64,000 nucleotides of DNA, from assembly GCF_003173615.1 (NCBI RefSeq), contig NZ_QGNA01000001.1:806001-870000 (forward strand), given 5' to 3'. The DNA comes from Falsiroseomonas bella (GTDB lineage: Bacteria > Pseudomonadota > Alphaproteobacteria > Acetobacterales > Acetobacteraceae). The number at the start of each line of letters is the position of its first letter. Positions within the stretch are counted from its first letter, which is position 1. A model generated the notes under the pieces. The model worked only from the letters and a program-made list of their open reading frames with translations. It had not been told where the DNA came from and made no database searches. Position numbers and translations under genes: made by a program. Below are positions 20,044-29,375 of the stretch, piece by piece.

Positions 20044-20197
20044 TGGTGCCCTCAAACGCCGGGCGCGGCGCATCCGCGCCGGTTGGCTTCGCGCAGGCCA
20101 CGGTTGCGCCGGGCCACGCGGCTGGTCTGTGCGCGGGCCGCATTCGCGGCCTCGGCGTGCTGCGCACGCCGTCAGCGTTCCGTTCGGCTTTCAGCTC

Positions 20198-20887
20198 ATG
20201 AACCCCGTCGAGCTGCGCGGCCTCTCCTACGCGTACGGGGAAGGCGAGCTGCGACGGCCCGTGCTGCGCAACGTGGACCTGACGGTGCGCACCGGCGAGA
20301 TCGTGCTGCTCACCGGCCCGTCGGGCAGCGGCAAGACCACGCTGCTGACGCTGATCGGCGCGCTGCGCGCCATGCAGGAAGGCAGCGCCCGCGTGCTCGG
20401 CGAGGAGCTGATGGACGCGACCGAGACGGCGCGCGTGCGCCTGCGCCGGCGCATCGGCTTCATCTTCCAGAACCACAACCTGCTGGGCTTCCTCACCGCG
20501 CGGCAGAACGTCGCGATGGCGCTGGAGCAGGACGGCGCCCTGGGCGAGGCGGCACGGCTGGATCGCGCCGGCCGCCTGCTCGGCGCCGTCGGCCTGGCGG
20601 GCCATGAGGACAGGGTGCCGGCGAAGCTCTCGGGCGGCCAGCGCCAGCGCGTCTCGGTCGCGCGCGCGCTCGCCGCCGATCCCGGCCTGATCCTGGCTGA
20701 CGAGCCGACGGCGGCGCTCGACAAGGCAAGCGGCCAGGAAGTGGTGCAGCTTCTTCGCAACCTCGCGAAGTCGCGCGGCGTCGCGATCCTGCTGGTCACG
20801 CACGATCCGCGCATCCTCGACATCGCCGACCGCATCGTCGCGATGGAGGACGGGCGCATCGTGCAGTCCGACACGGTGCCCGGCTGA
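20198..20887 (+). CDS. ABC exporter ATP-binding protein (DevA-like)
   Basis: ATPase of 229 aa with Walker A GPSGSGKTTLLTLIGALRAM, Q-loop IFQNHNLLGFLT, signature LSGGQRQRVSVARAL, Walker B LILADEPTAALD and the switch His in LVTHDPR. The ATG at 20198 begins the conserved MNPVELRGLSYAYG strand. Unlike the first exporter, where all genes overlap, 154 bp separate this gene from the permease; that gap has no open frame of its own with family resemblance, so it may carry an internal promoter or a processing site. Confidence 0.94.
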   Translation: MNPVELRGLSYAYGEGELRRPVLRNVDLTVRTGEIVLLTGPSGSGKTTLLTLIGALRAMQEGSARVLGEELMDATETARVRLRRRIGFIFQNHNLLGFLTARQNVAMALEQDGALGEAARLDRAGRLLGAVGLAGHEDRVPAKLSGGQRQRVSVARALAADPGLILADEPTAALDKASGQEVVQLLRNLAKSRGVAILLVTHDPRILDIADRIVAMEDGRIVQSDTVPG

Positions 20888-20970
20888 CGCCGTCCGTCCG
20901 ACGCGCGGGGCCGCACGGGGATTGAGCCTCCGGCCCGCGGCTGCAAAGCTCGGCGCCAACAATTCTGCGG

Positions 20971-22191
20971 GTGGAAAGCTTGGAGTCCGGTCAGGCTCGG
21001 CGCGTCCTGGCGGTGCCGGATTTCCGGCGCCTCTGGCTGGTTGGCCTCGTCGGCTCGGTCGCGCGCTGGCTGGAGATGCTGGTCATCGGCGTCGTCGTCT
21101 ACCAGGCGACGGACTCCGCGCTGCTGGTCGCCGCGATGACCCTGCTGCGGATGCTGCCGATGGGGCTCTTCGGCGCGATCCTCGGCGTCATGGCCGACCG
21201 CGTTCCGCGCCGCGGCGCGCTGCTGGCCGTGCTGGTGCTGCAGGCCGTGGCGGTGGGCGAGCTGGTGCTGGCCGACCTGCTCGGCACCCTCGCCGTCTGG
21301 CAGATCGCACTCGCCAGCCTGCTCGGCGGCCTCGGCTGGGCCACCGACAATCCGGTGCGCCGGATGCTGATCGGCGAGGCGGTCGGGCCCGCGCGCATGA
21401 GCCAGGCGATGTCGCTCGACGTGATGGCGAGCAATGCCAGCCGCGTCGCCGGCCCGGCGCTCGGCGGCACGTTGCTCGCGCTGCTCGGGCCAGGCGCCGC
21501 CTTCGGGCTCTGCCTTCTGTTTCATCTTGTATCTTTCGCGACCGCGCTCAGGCTGACCGTCGGGACCACCGTGGAGCGGCAGCGCAGCCGCGGCGTGCTG
21601 CAGGAGATGCGCGAGAGCTTCGCCTTCGCGCTGCACCATCCGCGCCTGCGCGCCGTGCTGCTGGTCACGATCGTATTCAATCTCTCCGCCTGGCCCTGCA
21701 CCAGCATGATCCCGGTCATCGGCCAGTCCGGGCTGGGACTGGGCCCGGAGGGCGTCGGCATCCTCGCCAGCATGGACGGGTTGGGCGCGCTGGTCGGTGC
21801 CGCGCTGGTGGGCGCCTTCGTCGCGCCGCACCGCCACGCCGCGATCTATGTCGGCGGGACCATCATCTATCTTGCCATGATGGCAGGCTTCGCGCTCTCG
21901 CCCTCGCCGCTGCTGGCAGGATTGCTGCTGGTGGCCGTTGGCGTCGGCGGCGCTGGCTTCGCCAGCATGCAGGCGACGCTGATCTACCTTTCCGCCCCGC
22001 CGGAGCAGCGCAGCCGGGCGCTCGGCGTGCTCTCCACTGCCATCGGCACGGGCCTGCTCGGCTTCCTGCAACTCGGCCTTCTTGCCGAGTCGCTGGGCGC
22101 CGCAACAGCGACCGCCGTTGTCTGCGCGCAAGGTATACTGGTCCTCGCTGCAACCTGGAGCGTATGGAAGCCGCTCTTCCAGCAAGATTAG
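20971..22191 (+). CDS. MFS transporter (EntS/MFS_3-like)
   Basis: A 406-aa, 12-helix major facilitator protein. Typical pieces are PDFRRLWLVGLVGSVARWLE at the first helix, the loop motif MADRVPRRGALLA between helices 2 and 3, and DNPVRRMLIGEAV before helix 5; the set resembles the EntS/MFS_3 efflux branch. Start is GTG 20971 with no close ATG alternative. It lies 83 bp after the DevA-like ATPase on the same strand and may belong to the same TetR-controlled unit. The substrate cannot be predicted. Confidence 0.88.
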   Translation: MESLESGQARRVLAVPDFRRLWLVGLVGSVARWLEMLVIGVVVYQATDSALLVAAMTLLRMLPMGLFGAILGVMADRVPRRGALLAVLVLQAVAVGELVLADLLGTLAVWQIALASLLGGLGWATDNPVRRMLIGEAVGPARMSQAMSLDVMASNASRVAGPALGGTLLALLGPGAAFGLCLLFHLVSFATALRLTVGTTVERQRSRGVLQEMRESFAFALHHPRLRAVLLVTIVFNLSAWPCTSMIPVIGQSGLGLGPEGVGILASMDGLGALVGAALVGAFVAPHRHAAIYVGGTIIYLAMMAGFALSPSPLLAGLLLVAVGVGGAGFASMQATLIYLSAPPEQRSRALGVLSTAIGTGLLGFLQLGLLAESLGAATATAVVCAQGILVLAATWSVWKPLFQQD

Positions 22192-22343
22192 CGGTTTCAC
22201 TGTCGCACTCGTGATGGTAACACGCAGCGCGCTATTGCTGACGAGGCGAAACTCACGCGCAATTCATGCGCGCTTCGGGCGAACACGTGGCCATGTCAGG
22301 CATTCGGGGCGGGCTACTCACCCGGGGTAAGGGAAAGAAGAAG

Positions 22344-22784
22344 ATGGCCACAACCAACACCGAGCGCCGGACGGGCGCCAACGCATCCGCCGAACGGCCG
22401 GGCCAGCGCGCGAACGCCGCGGACCGGCATGTCGGCGCGCGGATCCGTGAGCGGCGCGTGATGATGGGGCTTTCGCAGCAGCAACTGGCGAAGATGATCG
22501 GCGTCACCTACCAGCAGGCGCACAAATACGAGCGCGGATTGAACCGCATCTCGGCCGGCCGCCTGTTCGAGATCGGCCAGGTGCTGGGCGTGCCCGTCTC
22601 CTGGTTCTTCGAAGGGCTCGCGCCGGAATCCGATGCGCAGGAAGCCAGCCCGCGCCAGCGCATGTGCCTCGAGCTCGCGCGCAACTTCGCGCTGATCGAC
22701 AACGAGAAGCACCAGGAAGCGCTGAGCCAGATGGCGCGCGCGCTGGCGGCGCAGTCGCAGGCGGAGCGCGAAGGACACTCCTGA
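22344..22784 (+). CDS. XRE family helix-turn-helix regulator
   Basis: DNA-binding protein of 146 aa. After about 28 polar residues comes a Cro/C1-type HTH at roughly 31-90: GARIRERRVMMGLSQQQLAK, VTYQQAHKYERG and SAGRLFEIGQVLGVPVSWFF. The C-terminal helical tail contains RMCLELARNFALIDNEKHQE. This architecture is common in Rhodospirillales and resembles SinR/HipB-like regulators. ATG 22344 has GGTAAGGGAAAG upstream; ATG 22266 would add 26 weakly conserved residues. An inverted repeat CGCGCA-attca-TGCGCG at 22256-22272 in the leader may be an operator. Confidence 0.88.
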   Translation: MATTNTERRTGANASAERPGQRANAADRHVGARIRERRVMMGLSQQQLAKMIGVTYQQAHKYERGLNRISAGRLFEIGQVLGVPVSWFFEGLAPESDAQEASPRQRMCLELARNFALIDNEKHQEALSQMARALAAQSQAEREGHS

Positions 22785-22809
22785 CCGGGCGGCGCGCCCG
22801 CACGGCGCG

Positions 22810-23013
22810 TCACGCGTCGTCGGGTTCCGTGCGATGCGGCCGCGCGCCGCTTCGCGGATCGTCCTGCGCCGCCATCCGGCGCTCCACGACATGGCTGCGG
22901 TCGTCCGGGCAGCCGGGCGGAACCTCGGCGTATTGACTGCCCGCCAGCGCGGGCAAGGGTGCCAGCCACAGCGCGAAGAGCCCGGTGACGGCGGCACGTC
23001 GGATCGGTCGCAT
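22810..23013 (-). CDS. Small predicted exported protein, unknown function
   Basis: A 67-aa product with a signal peptide: MRPIRRAAVTGLFALWLAPL followed by PALA, with likely cleavage before GSQYAEVPP. The mature part is about 43 residues, charged, with one Cys (PPGCPDD). The start at 23013 is supported by a strong GGAAGGAGG eight bases upstream; an upstream start is possible but would break the signal peptide. I do not recognise a family. It is convergent with the XRE regulator and divergent from the TauD-like gene. Confidence 0.65.
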   Translation of the reverse strand: MRPIRRAAVTGLFALWLAPLPALAGSQYAEVPPGCPDDRSHVVERRMAAQDDPRSGARPHRTEPDDA

Positions 23014-23180
23014 CTCGTCTGCCTCCTTCCGCATGCGAGGAGGCTCGCCCCCGCCAAGGGCGACCAAAGGGCCAGGTCGGGGCGGGAATGCGGCAGGCTG
23101 GCCGCATCGCCGCGCGCGCGATAGCCTCCGCCTCCTGGATGAGTCGCGAAGGCCGCCCGACAGGCCGAGGAGGAGACGGC

Positions 23181-24068
23181 ATGACGATCACGATCCGCCC
23201 CGCGAATCCCGCGCGCCCGGACTTCGTGGGCGAGGTGTCGGGCGTGGACCTCCGCCGCGGCATCGACGGCACGGAGGCCGCCGAGATCGAAGCCGGCATG
23301 GACCGCTACGCCGTGCTCGTGTTCCGCGGGCAGGACATCGACGACGCGCAGCAGATCGCCTTCAGCCGCCATTTCGGCCCGCTGGAGCAGGCGACAGGCG
23401 ACATCGCGCGATCCGACCAGCGGCGCCTCTCGATGGAGGTGAACGACATCTCCAACCTCGATCGCGACGGCAGCGTGCTGGCGCGCGACGATCGCCGGCG
23501 GCTCTTCGCGCTCGGCAACATGCTCTGGCACAGCGATTCCAGCTTCAAGCCCACGCCGGCCAAGTATTCGCTGCTCTCCGCGCGCGTCATCCCGGGCTCC
23601 GGCGGCAACACCGAATTCGCGGACATGCGCGCCGCCTGGGACGCGCTGGACGACGAGACGAAGGCACTGGTGCGCGACCTGGTCTGCGAGCACACGCAGA
23701 TCCACTCCCGCGGCACGCTCGGCTTTTCCGACTTCACCGAGGAGGAGCGCGCGCGATGGGCGCCGGTGCCGCAGCGCCTGGTGCGCCGCCATCCGCGCAC
23801 CGGGCGCCTCTCCCTGTTCCTGTCGGCGCATGCCGGTGGCATCCAGGGCTGGCCGAAGCCGGAAGCGCTGATGCTGCTGCGCGACCTGACCGAGCACGCG
23901 ACGCAGCGGGACTTCGTCCATGCCCATGTCTGGCAGCCGCATGACCTGGTGATGTGGGACAACCGCGTCACCATGCACCGGGCACGACGCTACCCGGCCG
24001 AGCAGAAGCGCGACCTGCACCGCACCACCGTGGCCGATTCCGCGCCGACGTTGGAACAGGCCGCCTGA
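23181..24068 (+). CDS. TauD/TfdA family Fe(II)/2-oxoglutarate dioxygenase
   Basis: Non-haem iron oxygenase of 295 aa. The metal facial triad is visible as HSD in NMLWHSDSSFK and the distal His in DNRVTMHRARRY, followed by an Arg that binds 2-oxoglutarate. The opening IRPANPARPDFVGEVSGVDL is typical of the TfdA/alpha-ketoglutarate branch, including 2,4-D dioxygenase-like and alkylsulfatase-like enzymes. ATG 23181 has GAGGAGGAG upstream. No sulfonate or chloroaromatic genes sit beside it, so the substrate is open; the neighbouring MFS on the other strand may be related. Confidence 0.9.
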   Translation: MTITIRPANPARPDFVGEVSGVDLRRGIDGTEAAEIEAGMDRYAVLVFRGQDIDDAQQIAFSRHFGPLEQATGDIARSDQRRLSMEVNDISNLDRDGSVLARDDRRRLFALGNMLWHSDSSFKPTPAKYSLLSARVIPGSGGNTEFADMRAAWDALDDETKALVRDLVCEHTQIHSRGTLGFSDFTEEERARWAPVPQRLVRRHPRTGRLSLFLSAHAGGIQGWPKPEALMLLRDLTEHATQRDFVHAHVWQPHDLVMWDNRVTMHRARRYPAEQKRDLHRTTVADSAPTLEQAA

Positions 24069-24092
24069 TCTGCGGTGCGGCCCGAAGCGGCG

Positions 24093-25325
24093 CTAAGCGG
24101 CGGCGGGAACGGGACGACCCTCGCGCAGGCGCAGCCACACGACGGCAAGCGCGGCGACGCAGAGCAGAACGAGCGAGAACCAGTTCAGCGCGAACCAGCC
24201 CAGCCGCTCCTGCAGGAAGCCGGCGGTGAAGCTCATCATCGCCGTGGTGCCGAAGATCAGGAAGTCGTTCAGTGCCTGCACCTTCCCGCGCTCGTTCGGG
24301 CGATAGCAGGTGGTGACCAGCGTCGTCGCGCCGACGAACAGGAAGTTCCAGCCCACGCCGTTCAGCGTCATCGCGGCACGGAAGTGCCACTCGCTGAGGC
24401 CCGCCAGCCCGGCGGCCACGCCGGCGAACAGCAGCACCACGCCCACCGTCATCACGCGCGTCGTGCCGAAGCGGGTGATCAGGTTCCCGGTGAACAGCGC
24501 AGGCACGAACATGCCCAGCACATGCATCAGGATGACCATGTGCGCCTCGGAATGCGGCATGCCGCAGCCGACGATGGCCAGCGGCGAGGCGCCCATCAGG
24601 AACACCATCACCCCGTAGCCGACCATCGCCGAGACCACGGCCGCGATGAAGCGCGGCTGCCGCGCGATCTCGGCCAGCGGGCGCGGCGCCATGGCGGCCG
24701 GATCGCGGACGCCCGGCACCGTCGCCGCCATCTCGGGGAAGCGGATGAAGGACATGATGGTGAAGACGACGGCGTGGATCAGGAAGATCGCCGCATAGGT
24801 GCCGATGTAGAAGGGCATCCACTGGTCATGCGTCCAGCGCACCAGGCTCGGCCCGACGAAGGCGGCGACGATGCCGCCCGCGGTCACCCAGGAGATCGCC
24901 TTGGCGCGGTGCGACATCGGCACGAGTTCCACCGCGGCGAAGCGGTACTGGTGCAGGCAGGCCACGGCATAGCCCAGCAGGAAGCCGCCCGCGCACATCG
25001 TCACGAAGCTGCCGTTGTAGAGCCCCGTGCCGATGGTCGCCGCGCCGGCCATGCCGAAGATCGAGCCGACCCGGAAGCCGAAGCGCCGCCCCATGCGCTG
25101 CATCAACATCGCCGCCGGGAACACCCACAGCATCACGCCCAGGTGCTGCATGGTCACCGGCAGGGTGGCGAGGTCGCGATTGGCATAGAAGGTCACGACC
25201 GAAAGCGCCGTGGCCGCCAGCATCATGGTGTTGCAGGCCTGGCCCAACGCCTGGCAGGTCGCCAGCAGGCCGAGATTGGCCCTCGCCCGGGCGTCCAGGG
25301 AACGGTCTTGCTGCGCCTCGGGCAT
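24093..25325 (-). CDS. MFS transporter
   Basis: A 410-aa major facilitator with about 12 helices. Recognisable segments are LGLLATCQALGQACNTMMLA (helix 1), MQRMGRRFGFRVGSIFGMAG after helix 2, VPMSHRAKAISWVTAGGIV, and the C-half loop TRFGTTRVMTVGVVLLFAGV. The start is uncertain: ATG 25325 begins MPEAQQDRSLDARARANLGL and is used here, while an in-frame ATG at 25388 would add 21 residues; neither has a strong ribosome site. It converges with the TauD-like gene (24 bp between stops). Confidence 0.87.
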   Translation of the reverse strand: MPEAQQDRSLDARARANLGLLATCQALGQACNTMMLAATALSVVTFYANRDLATLPVTMQHLGVMLWVFPAAMLMQRMGRRFGFRVGSIFGMAGAATIGTGLYNGSFVTMCAGGFLLGYAVACLHQYRFAAVELVPMSHRAKAISWVTAGGIVAAFVGPSLVRWTHDQWMPFYIGTYAAIFLIHAVVFTIMSFIRFPEMAATVPGVRDPAAMAPRPLAEIARQPRFIAAVVSAMVGYGVMVFLMGASPLAIVGCGMPHSEAHMVILMHVLGMFVPALFTGNLITRFGTTRVMTVGVVLLFAGVAAGLAGLSEWHFRAAMTLNGVGWNFLFVGATTLVTTCYRPNERGKVQALNDFLIFGTTAMMSFTAGFLQERLGWFALNWFSLVLLCVAALAVVWLRLREGRPVPAAA

Positions 25326-25418
25326 GGGAGAGAAGGCTATCCTCCCGGCCAGCCCGCGCTCAAGGCGAGGGGCGGGAGGGGCAGCCATGCGCCCGGGGTA
25401 GGGCCCGGGGATCTCCGC

Positions 25419-25703
25419 TCAGTGCAGCCGGAACTCCCCGCCCGCGTAGCGCAGCTCGGCCGGCTTGATCAGCGCGGCGGAGGCGACGCGGACGGAATGC
25501 AGCGGCGCCTCGATCTCGCGCTTCCAGAATTCCAGGAACCGGCCAAGCTCGGGGAAGCGCGGCGCCAAATCGTGCTTCTGCCAGATGAAGCTCTGCAGGA
25601 CTCCCGGATGGTCCGGCATGTGGTAGAGCAGTTCGGCGGTGGTCAGCCGCCAGTCGGGCAGCGTGGGGAAACGGGCGAGACGCTCGAGGCCGCTGAGATC
25701 CAT
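25419..25703 (-). CDS. usg: Usg family protein
   Basis: A 94-aa protein matching the Usg family, first noted upstream of trpF in Caulobacter and conserved across Alphaproteobacteria without a defined function. The match is strong over LTTAELLYHMPDHPGVLQSF, WQKHDLAPRFPELGRFLEFW and KREIEAPLHSVRVA. Length is normal (about 90 aa). Here it stands alone between an MFS gene and the groES control region, with no tryptophan gene nearby. It is divergent from groES. Confidence 0.9.
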   Translation of the reverse strand: MDLSGLERLARFPTLPDWRLTTAELLYHMPDHPGVLQSFIWQKHDLAPRFPELGRFLEFWKREIEAPLHSVRVASAALIKPAELRYAGGEFRLH

Positions 25704-25847
25704 CCTGTTCCTGTCCTCGTTCCGGCGCGATGGGCCGTGCTGTTCCTTCCCTGTTCCTGACGGCGCGGCGCAGCGCGACCGCCGGACGCATGAAGCATGC
25801 CATGGCTGGATGGGGACAACGCAAGAAAAACGTTGAAGTTCAACGCA

Positions 25848-25874
25848 TTAGCACTCGCACTCAGAGAGTGCTGC
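25848..25874. promoter_or_regulatory. CIRCE element 1 (HrcA operator)
   Basis: TTAGCACTC, a 9-bp spacer, then GAGTGCTGC: the controlling inverted repeat of chaperone expression with eight of nine consensus bases in the left arm's partner. HrcA binds such sites to repress groESL until heat shock. It lies just upstream of the TTGACG -35 element. Confidence 0.92.
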
Positions 25875-25880
25875 CGACGC

Positions 25881-25908
25881 TTGACGTTGCGCCGGGGCTG
25901 CCCTAGAT
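25881..25908 (+). promoter_or_regulatory. Predicted groESL promoter
   Basis: TTGACG at 25881-25886 and CTAGAT at 25903-25908, separated by 16 bp, fit a vegetative sigma promoter. It sits between the two CIRCE elements, so HrcA bound at either side would block polymerase. The leader to the groES ATG would be about 135 nt. Positions are read by eye and not experimentally supported. Confidence 0.6.
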
Positions 25909-25910
25909 CG

Positions 25911-25937
25911 CTGGCACTCCTCTGGGGGGAGTGCTAG
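25911..25937. promoter_or_regulatory. CIRCE element 2 (HrcA operator)
   Basis: CTGGCACTC, a 9-bp spacer, then GAGTGCTAG. This second CIRCE copy covers the predicted transcription start, the usual position for HrcA repression. The first copy lies 63 bp upstream, so the control region has two operators rather than the usual single one. Confidence 0.9.
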
Positions 25938-26049
25938 CGGACGCCGGAATGGGTCCGTTGGCGGCGGGAAGCAGGCCGGGTCCGGCATGCCCCCGCGTAT
26001 CTCCGGAAGAGCTTGCCACTCATATGGAAGCAGTCAGGAGAGGATTCGC

Positions 26050-26361
26050 ATGAACTTCCGTCCCCTGCACGACCGCGTTCTCGTTCGCCGCGTGACGGCC
26101 GAGGAGAAGACCGCGGGAGGCATCATCATCCCCGACACCGCCAAGGAGAAGCCGCAGGAAGGCGAAGTGATCGCCGTCGGCTCCGGCACCATCAACGAGA
26201 AGGGCGAGGTCCGCCCGCTCGACGTGAAGGCCGGCGACCGCATCCTGTTCGGCAAGTGGTCGGGCACCGAGGTGAAGCTCAATGGTGAGGAGCTCCTGAT
26301 CATGAAGGAGTCCGACATCATGGGGATCCTCGACAACCCTTCCGTCGCGAAGGCGGCCTGA
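26050..26361 (+). CDS. groES: Co-chaperonin GroES
   Basis: Heptameric lid of the GroEL chamber. The 103-aa product has [20 protein letters not shown], the mobile-loop sequence [20 protein letters not shown], and the base [20 protein letters not shown]. Length is normal. The ATG at 26050 has AGGAGAGGATT upstream. It is followed 53 bp later by groEL and preceded by two CIRCE sites, so the pair is a heat-shock operon controlled by HrcA. No hrcA gene lies in this window. Confidence 0.98.
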   Translation: MNFRPLHDRVLVRRVTAEEKTAGGIIIPDTAKEKPQEGEVIAVGSGTINEKGEVRPLDVKAGDRILFGKWSGTEVKLNGEELLIMKESDIMGILDNPSVAKAA

Positions 26362-26402
26362 GAGCTCATCTCAGGCTCATCGTCTCGGACACACAGATCT
26401 AG

Positions 26403-28052
<1,650 letters not shown>

Positions 28053-28059
28053 TCCGCGC

Positions 28060-28132
28060 GCCGTCCGGGCTTCGACCCGGACGGCACCGCGATCGCCGTT
28101 CTCGCGACGGGCGGGCCTTCGGGCCCGCCCGT
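28060..28132 (+). terminator. Tandem hairpins after groEL, probable terminator
   Basis: Two stems follow the groEL stop. The first pairs GCCGTCCGGG (28060-28069) with CCCGGACGGC (28076-28085) around CTTCGA. The second pairs ACGGGCGGGCC (28107-28117) with GGCCCGCCCGT (28122-28132) around a TTCG tetraloop and runs into TTGCG. The second is a strong GC stem with a weak T-tract, as is usual in GC-rich genomes. Confidence 0.75.
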
Positions 28133-28157
28133 TTGCGTTGGCGCCATTCCTGTCGCC

Positions 28158-28190
28158 GATGCACGCGCCGCGACGCATCCCGCGTGCATC
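28158..28190 (+). terminator. Third inverted repeat with short T-run downstream of groEL
   Basis: GATGCACGCG (28158-28167) pairs exactly with CGCGTGCATC (28181-28190) across a 13-nt loop, followed by CTGCGCTTTTCC. It could be a backup terminator for groESL or an operator ahead of the cold-shock gene. The loop is rather large for an efficient terminator. Confidence 0.45.
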
Positions 28191-28265
28191 CTGCGCTTTT
28201 CCGTACGTCTCGCGCGCCATGCGGCAATCGCCGGCTGACAAACGCGTGACCACGCCGCTCATGCT

Positions 28266-28427
28266 TTGACTTGGCTTCCGGCGCCCGCGCATCTTGCCGT
28301 CGTCAACGCGTAAGGCTCGCCGTGCCTGCCGGGTCCGAATCACCCGGTCTGCCTGGAGTTCCCGCCGGCGCGTGGCCCCAGTCCGCGCGATCGGCGCGCG
28401 GCACCAGAGTCGAGGAGCCCGGATCGC
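28266..28427 (+). promoter_or_regulatory. Predicted cold-shock gene promoter and long leader
   Basis: TTGACT (28266-28271) and CATCTT (28290-28295) with an 18-bp spacer could form a promoter, giving a leader of about 125 nt before the cold-shock ATG. Long structured leaders are normal for cspA-type genes and mediate temperature response. A small CCGGGT/ACCCGG hairpin lies at 28329-28347. Promoter calls are by eye only. Confidence 0.4.
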
Positions 28428-28631
28428 ATGGCGATCGGCACCGTGAAGTGGTTCAACGCGACGAAGGGCTTCGGCTTCATCGTCCCGCAGGATGGCGGCA
28501 AGGACGTGTTCGTGCACATCACGGCCGTCCAGAAGGCCGGCCTGCAAGGCCTGAACGAAGGCCAGAAGCTCTCCTACGAAGTCGAGATGGAGCGCGGCAA
28601 GGCCGCCGCCACCAATCTCCGGCCCGTCTGA
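28428..28631 (+). CDS. Cold-shock protein (CspA family)
   Basis: Single cold-shock domain of 67 aa that binds single-stranded nucleic acid and melts RNA structure. RNP1 is visible as KGFGFIVPQ and RNP2 as DVFVHITAV, after the family opening MAIGTVKWFNATKGFGFI. The usual 65-70 aa length indicates a complete gene. GGAGCCCGGATCGC precedes the ATG. It is monocistronic, with its own hairpin terminator downstream. Confidence 0.96.
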   Translation: MAIGTVKWFNATKGFGFIVPQDGGKDVFVHITAVQKAGLQGLNEGQKLSYEVEMERGKAAATNLRPV

Positions 28632-28658
28632 CCGGCCGACACCCGCATCGCGGCGTGC

Positions 28659-28691
28659 AGCAGGCGGCCCGTCGGAAGGCCGCCTGCTTGC
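28659..28691 (+). terminator. Terminator of the cold-shock gene
   Basis: AGCAGGCGGCC (28659-28669) pairs with GGCCGCCTGCT (28678-28688) around an 8-nt loop, followed by TGCGTC. The stem is 11 bp and G+C rich; the T-tract is weak. It lies between the convergent cold-shock gene and the hypothetical gene ending at 28707. Confidence 0.65.
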
Positions 28692-28706
28692 GTCTCGGGC
28701 CGGGCC

Positions 28707-29297
28707 TCAGCCCGCGCGCGTCTCCTGCACCAGGATGCGGCGCGCGCCGGCTTCGCGCAGCAGCGCCTCGGCACGTGCCCGCGTCTCCGCATCCGGCGCC
28801 TGCAGCCCCAGCACAGGCCCATGCAGCCGCGCCGGCGGCACGGGGTGGTCCTCATGCGGCTTGTCCGCCGATTGCGGCGCGAGCGCATCCGCGATCGGCT
28901 CGCCCACCGCGGCGGTCACGGCGCCCGCAGCGGCGGCCGCCGCCACCGCGGGCAGCACCGCGCCGCCGGTCGCGATCACCAGGCCGGCCGCCGCCATGGA
29001 TGTCGCGGCCATCGTCGTCCCGACATGCAACTGCCGCTGGTTGCGGATGTCGGCCTCCTTCGGATGCTCGTCGGGTACGTCCACCTGGCCCTCATTCGCC
29101 GCGCGCTTCGGCGGCGCCACGCCGCCCGCCTGCGCCGCCGGCACGCTGCCGGCGTCCCGGGCCCCGGCCTCGCGCAATCGCCGCTCCGCCGCCTCGCGCG
29201 CCGCCTCGTCGGCGAATTCCCCCCACACCACCGGCACGGCCAGCGGCGTCTCGTCGCGCTGGCCGGTCCACTGGCTGCTGTCCACCGTGATGGCCAT
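28707..29297 (-). CDS. Hypothetical protein with two YflT-like ends and a hydrophobic centre
   Basis: A 196-aa product not matched to a named gene. The N-terminal segment VVWGEFADEAAREAAERRLR-EAGA and the C-terminal segment GLQAPDAETRARAEALLREAGA look alike and resemble the small ferredoxin-like domain of general-stress proteins of the YflT/17M type, in which a helix follows an acidic strand. Between them lies an Ala/Gly-rich stretch at about residues 95-130 (AATSMAAAGLVIATGGAVLP) that could be a membrane hairpin or glycine zipper. ATG 29297 starts MAITVDSSQW. It is divergent from the PLP-lyase gene. Confidence 0.7.
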   Translation of the reverse strand: MAITVDSSQWTGQRDETPLAVPVVWGEFADEAAREAAERRLREAGARDAGSVPAAQAGGVAPPKRAANEGQVDVPDEHPKEADIRNQRQLHVGTTMAATSMAAAGLVIATGGAVLPAVAAAAAAGAVTAAVGEPIADALAPQSADKPHEDHPVPPARLHGPVLGLQAPDAETRARAEALLREAGARRILVQETRAG

Positions 29298-29375
29298 GTC
29301 AGCCGCCTCCGCTATGGTTGCCTCTCGCGCCGTCAACGCCCGCGGCGCGAAGCTGTTTCGTCCGGAGGTTTCCGC

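Noticed and set aside
20227..22200. Long minus-strand open frame opposite the DevA-like ATPase and MFS gene
   Set aside because: Shadow frame, no domain; the plus strand carries all the known motifs.
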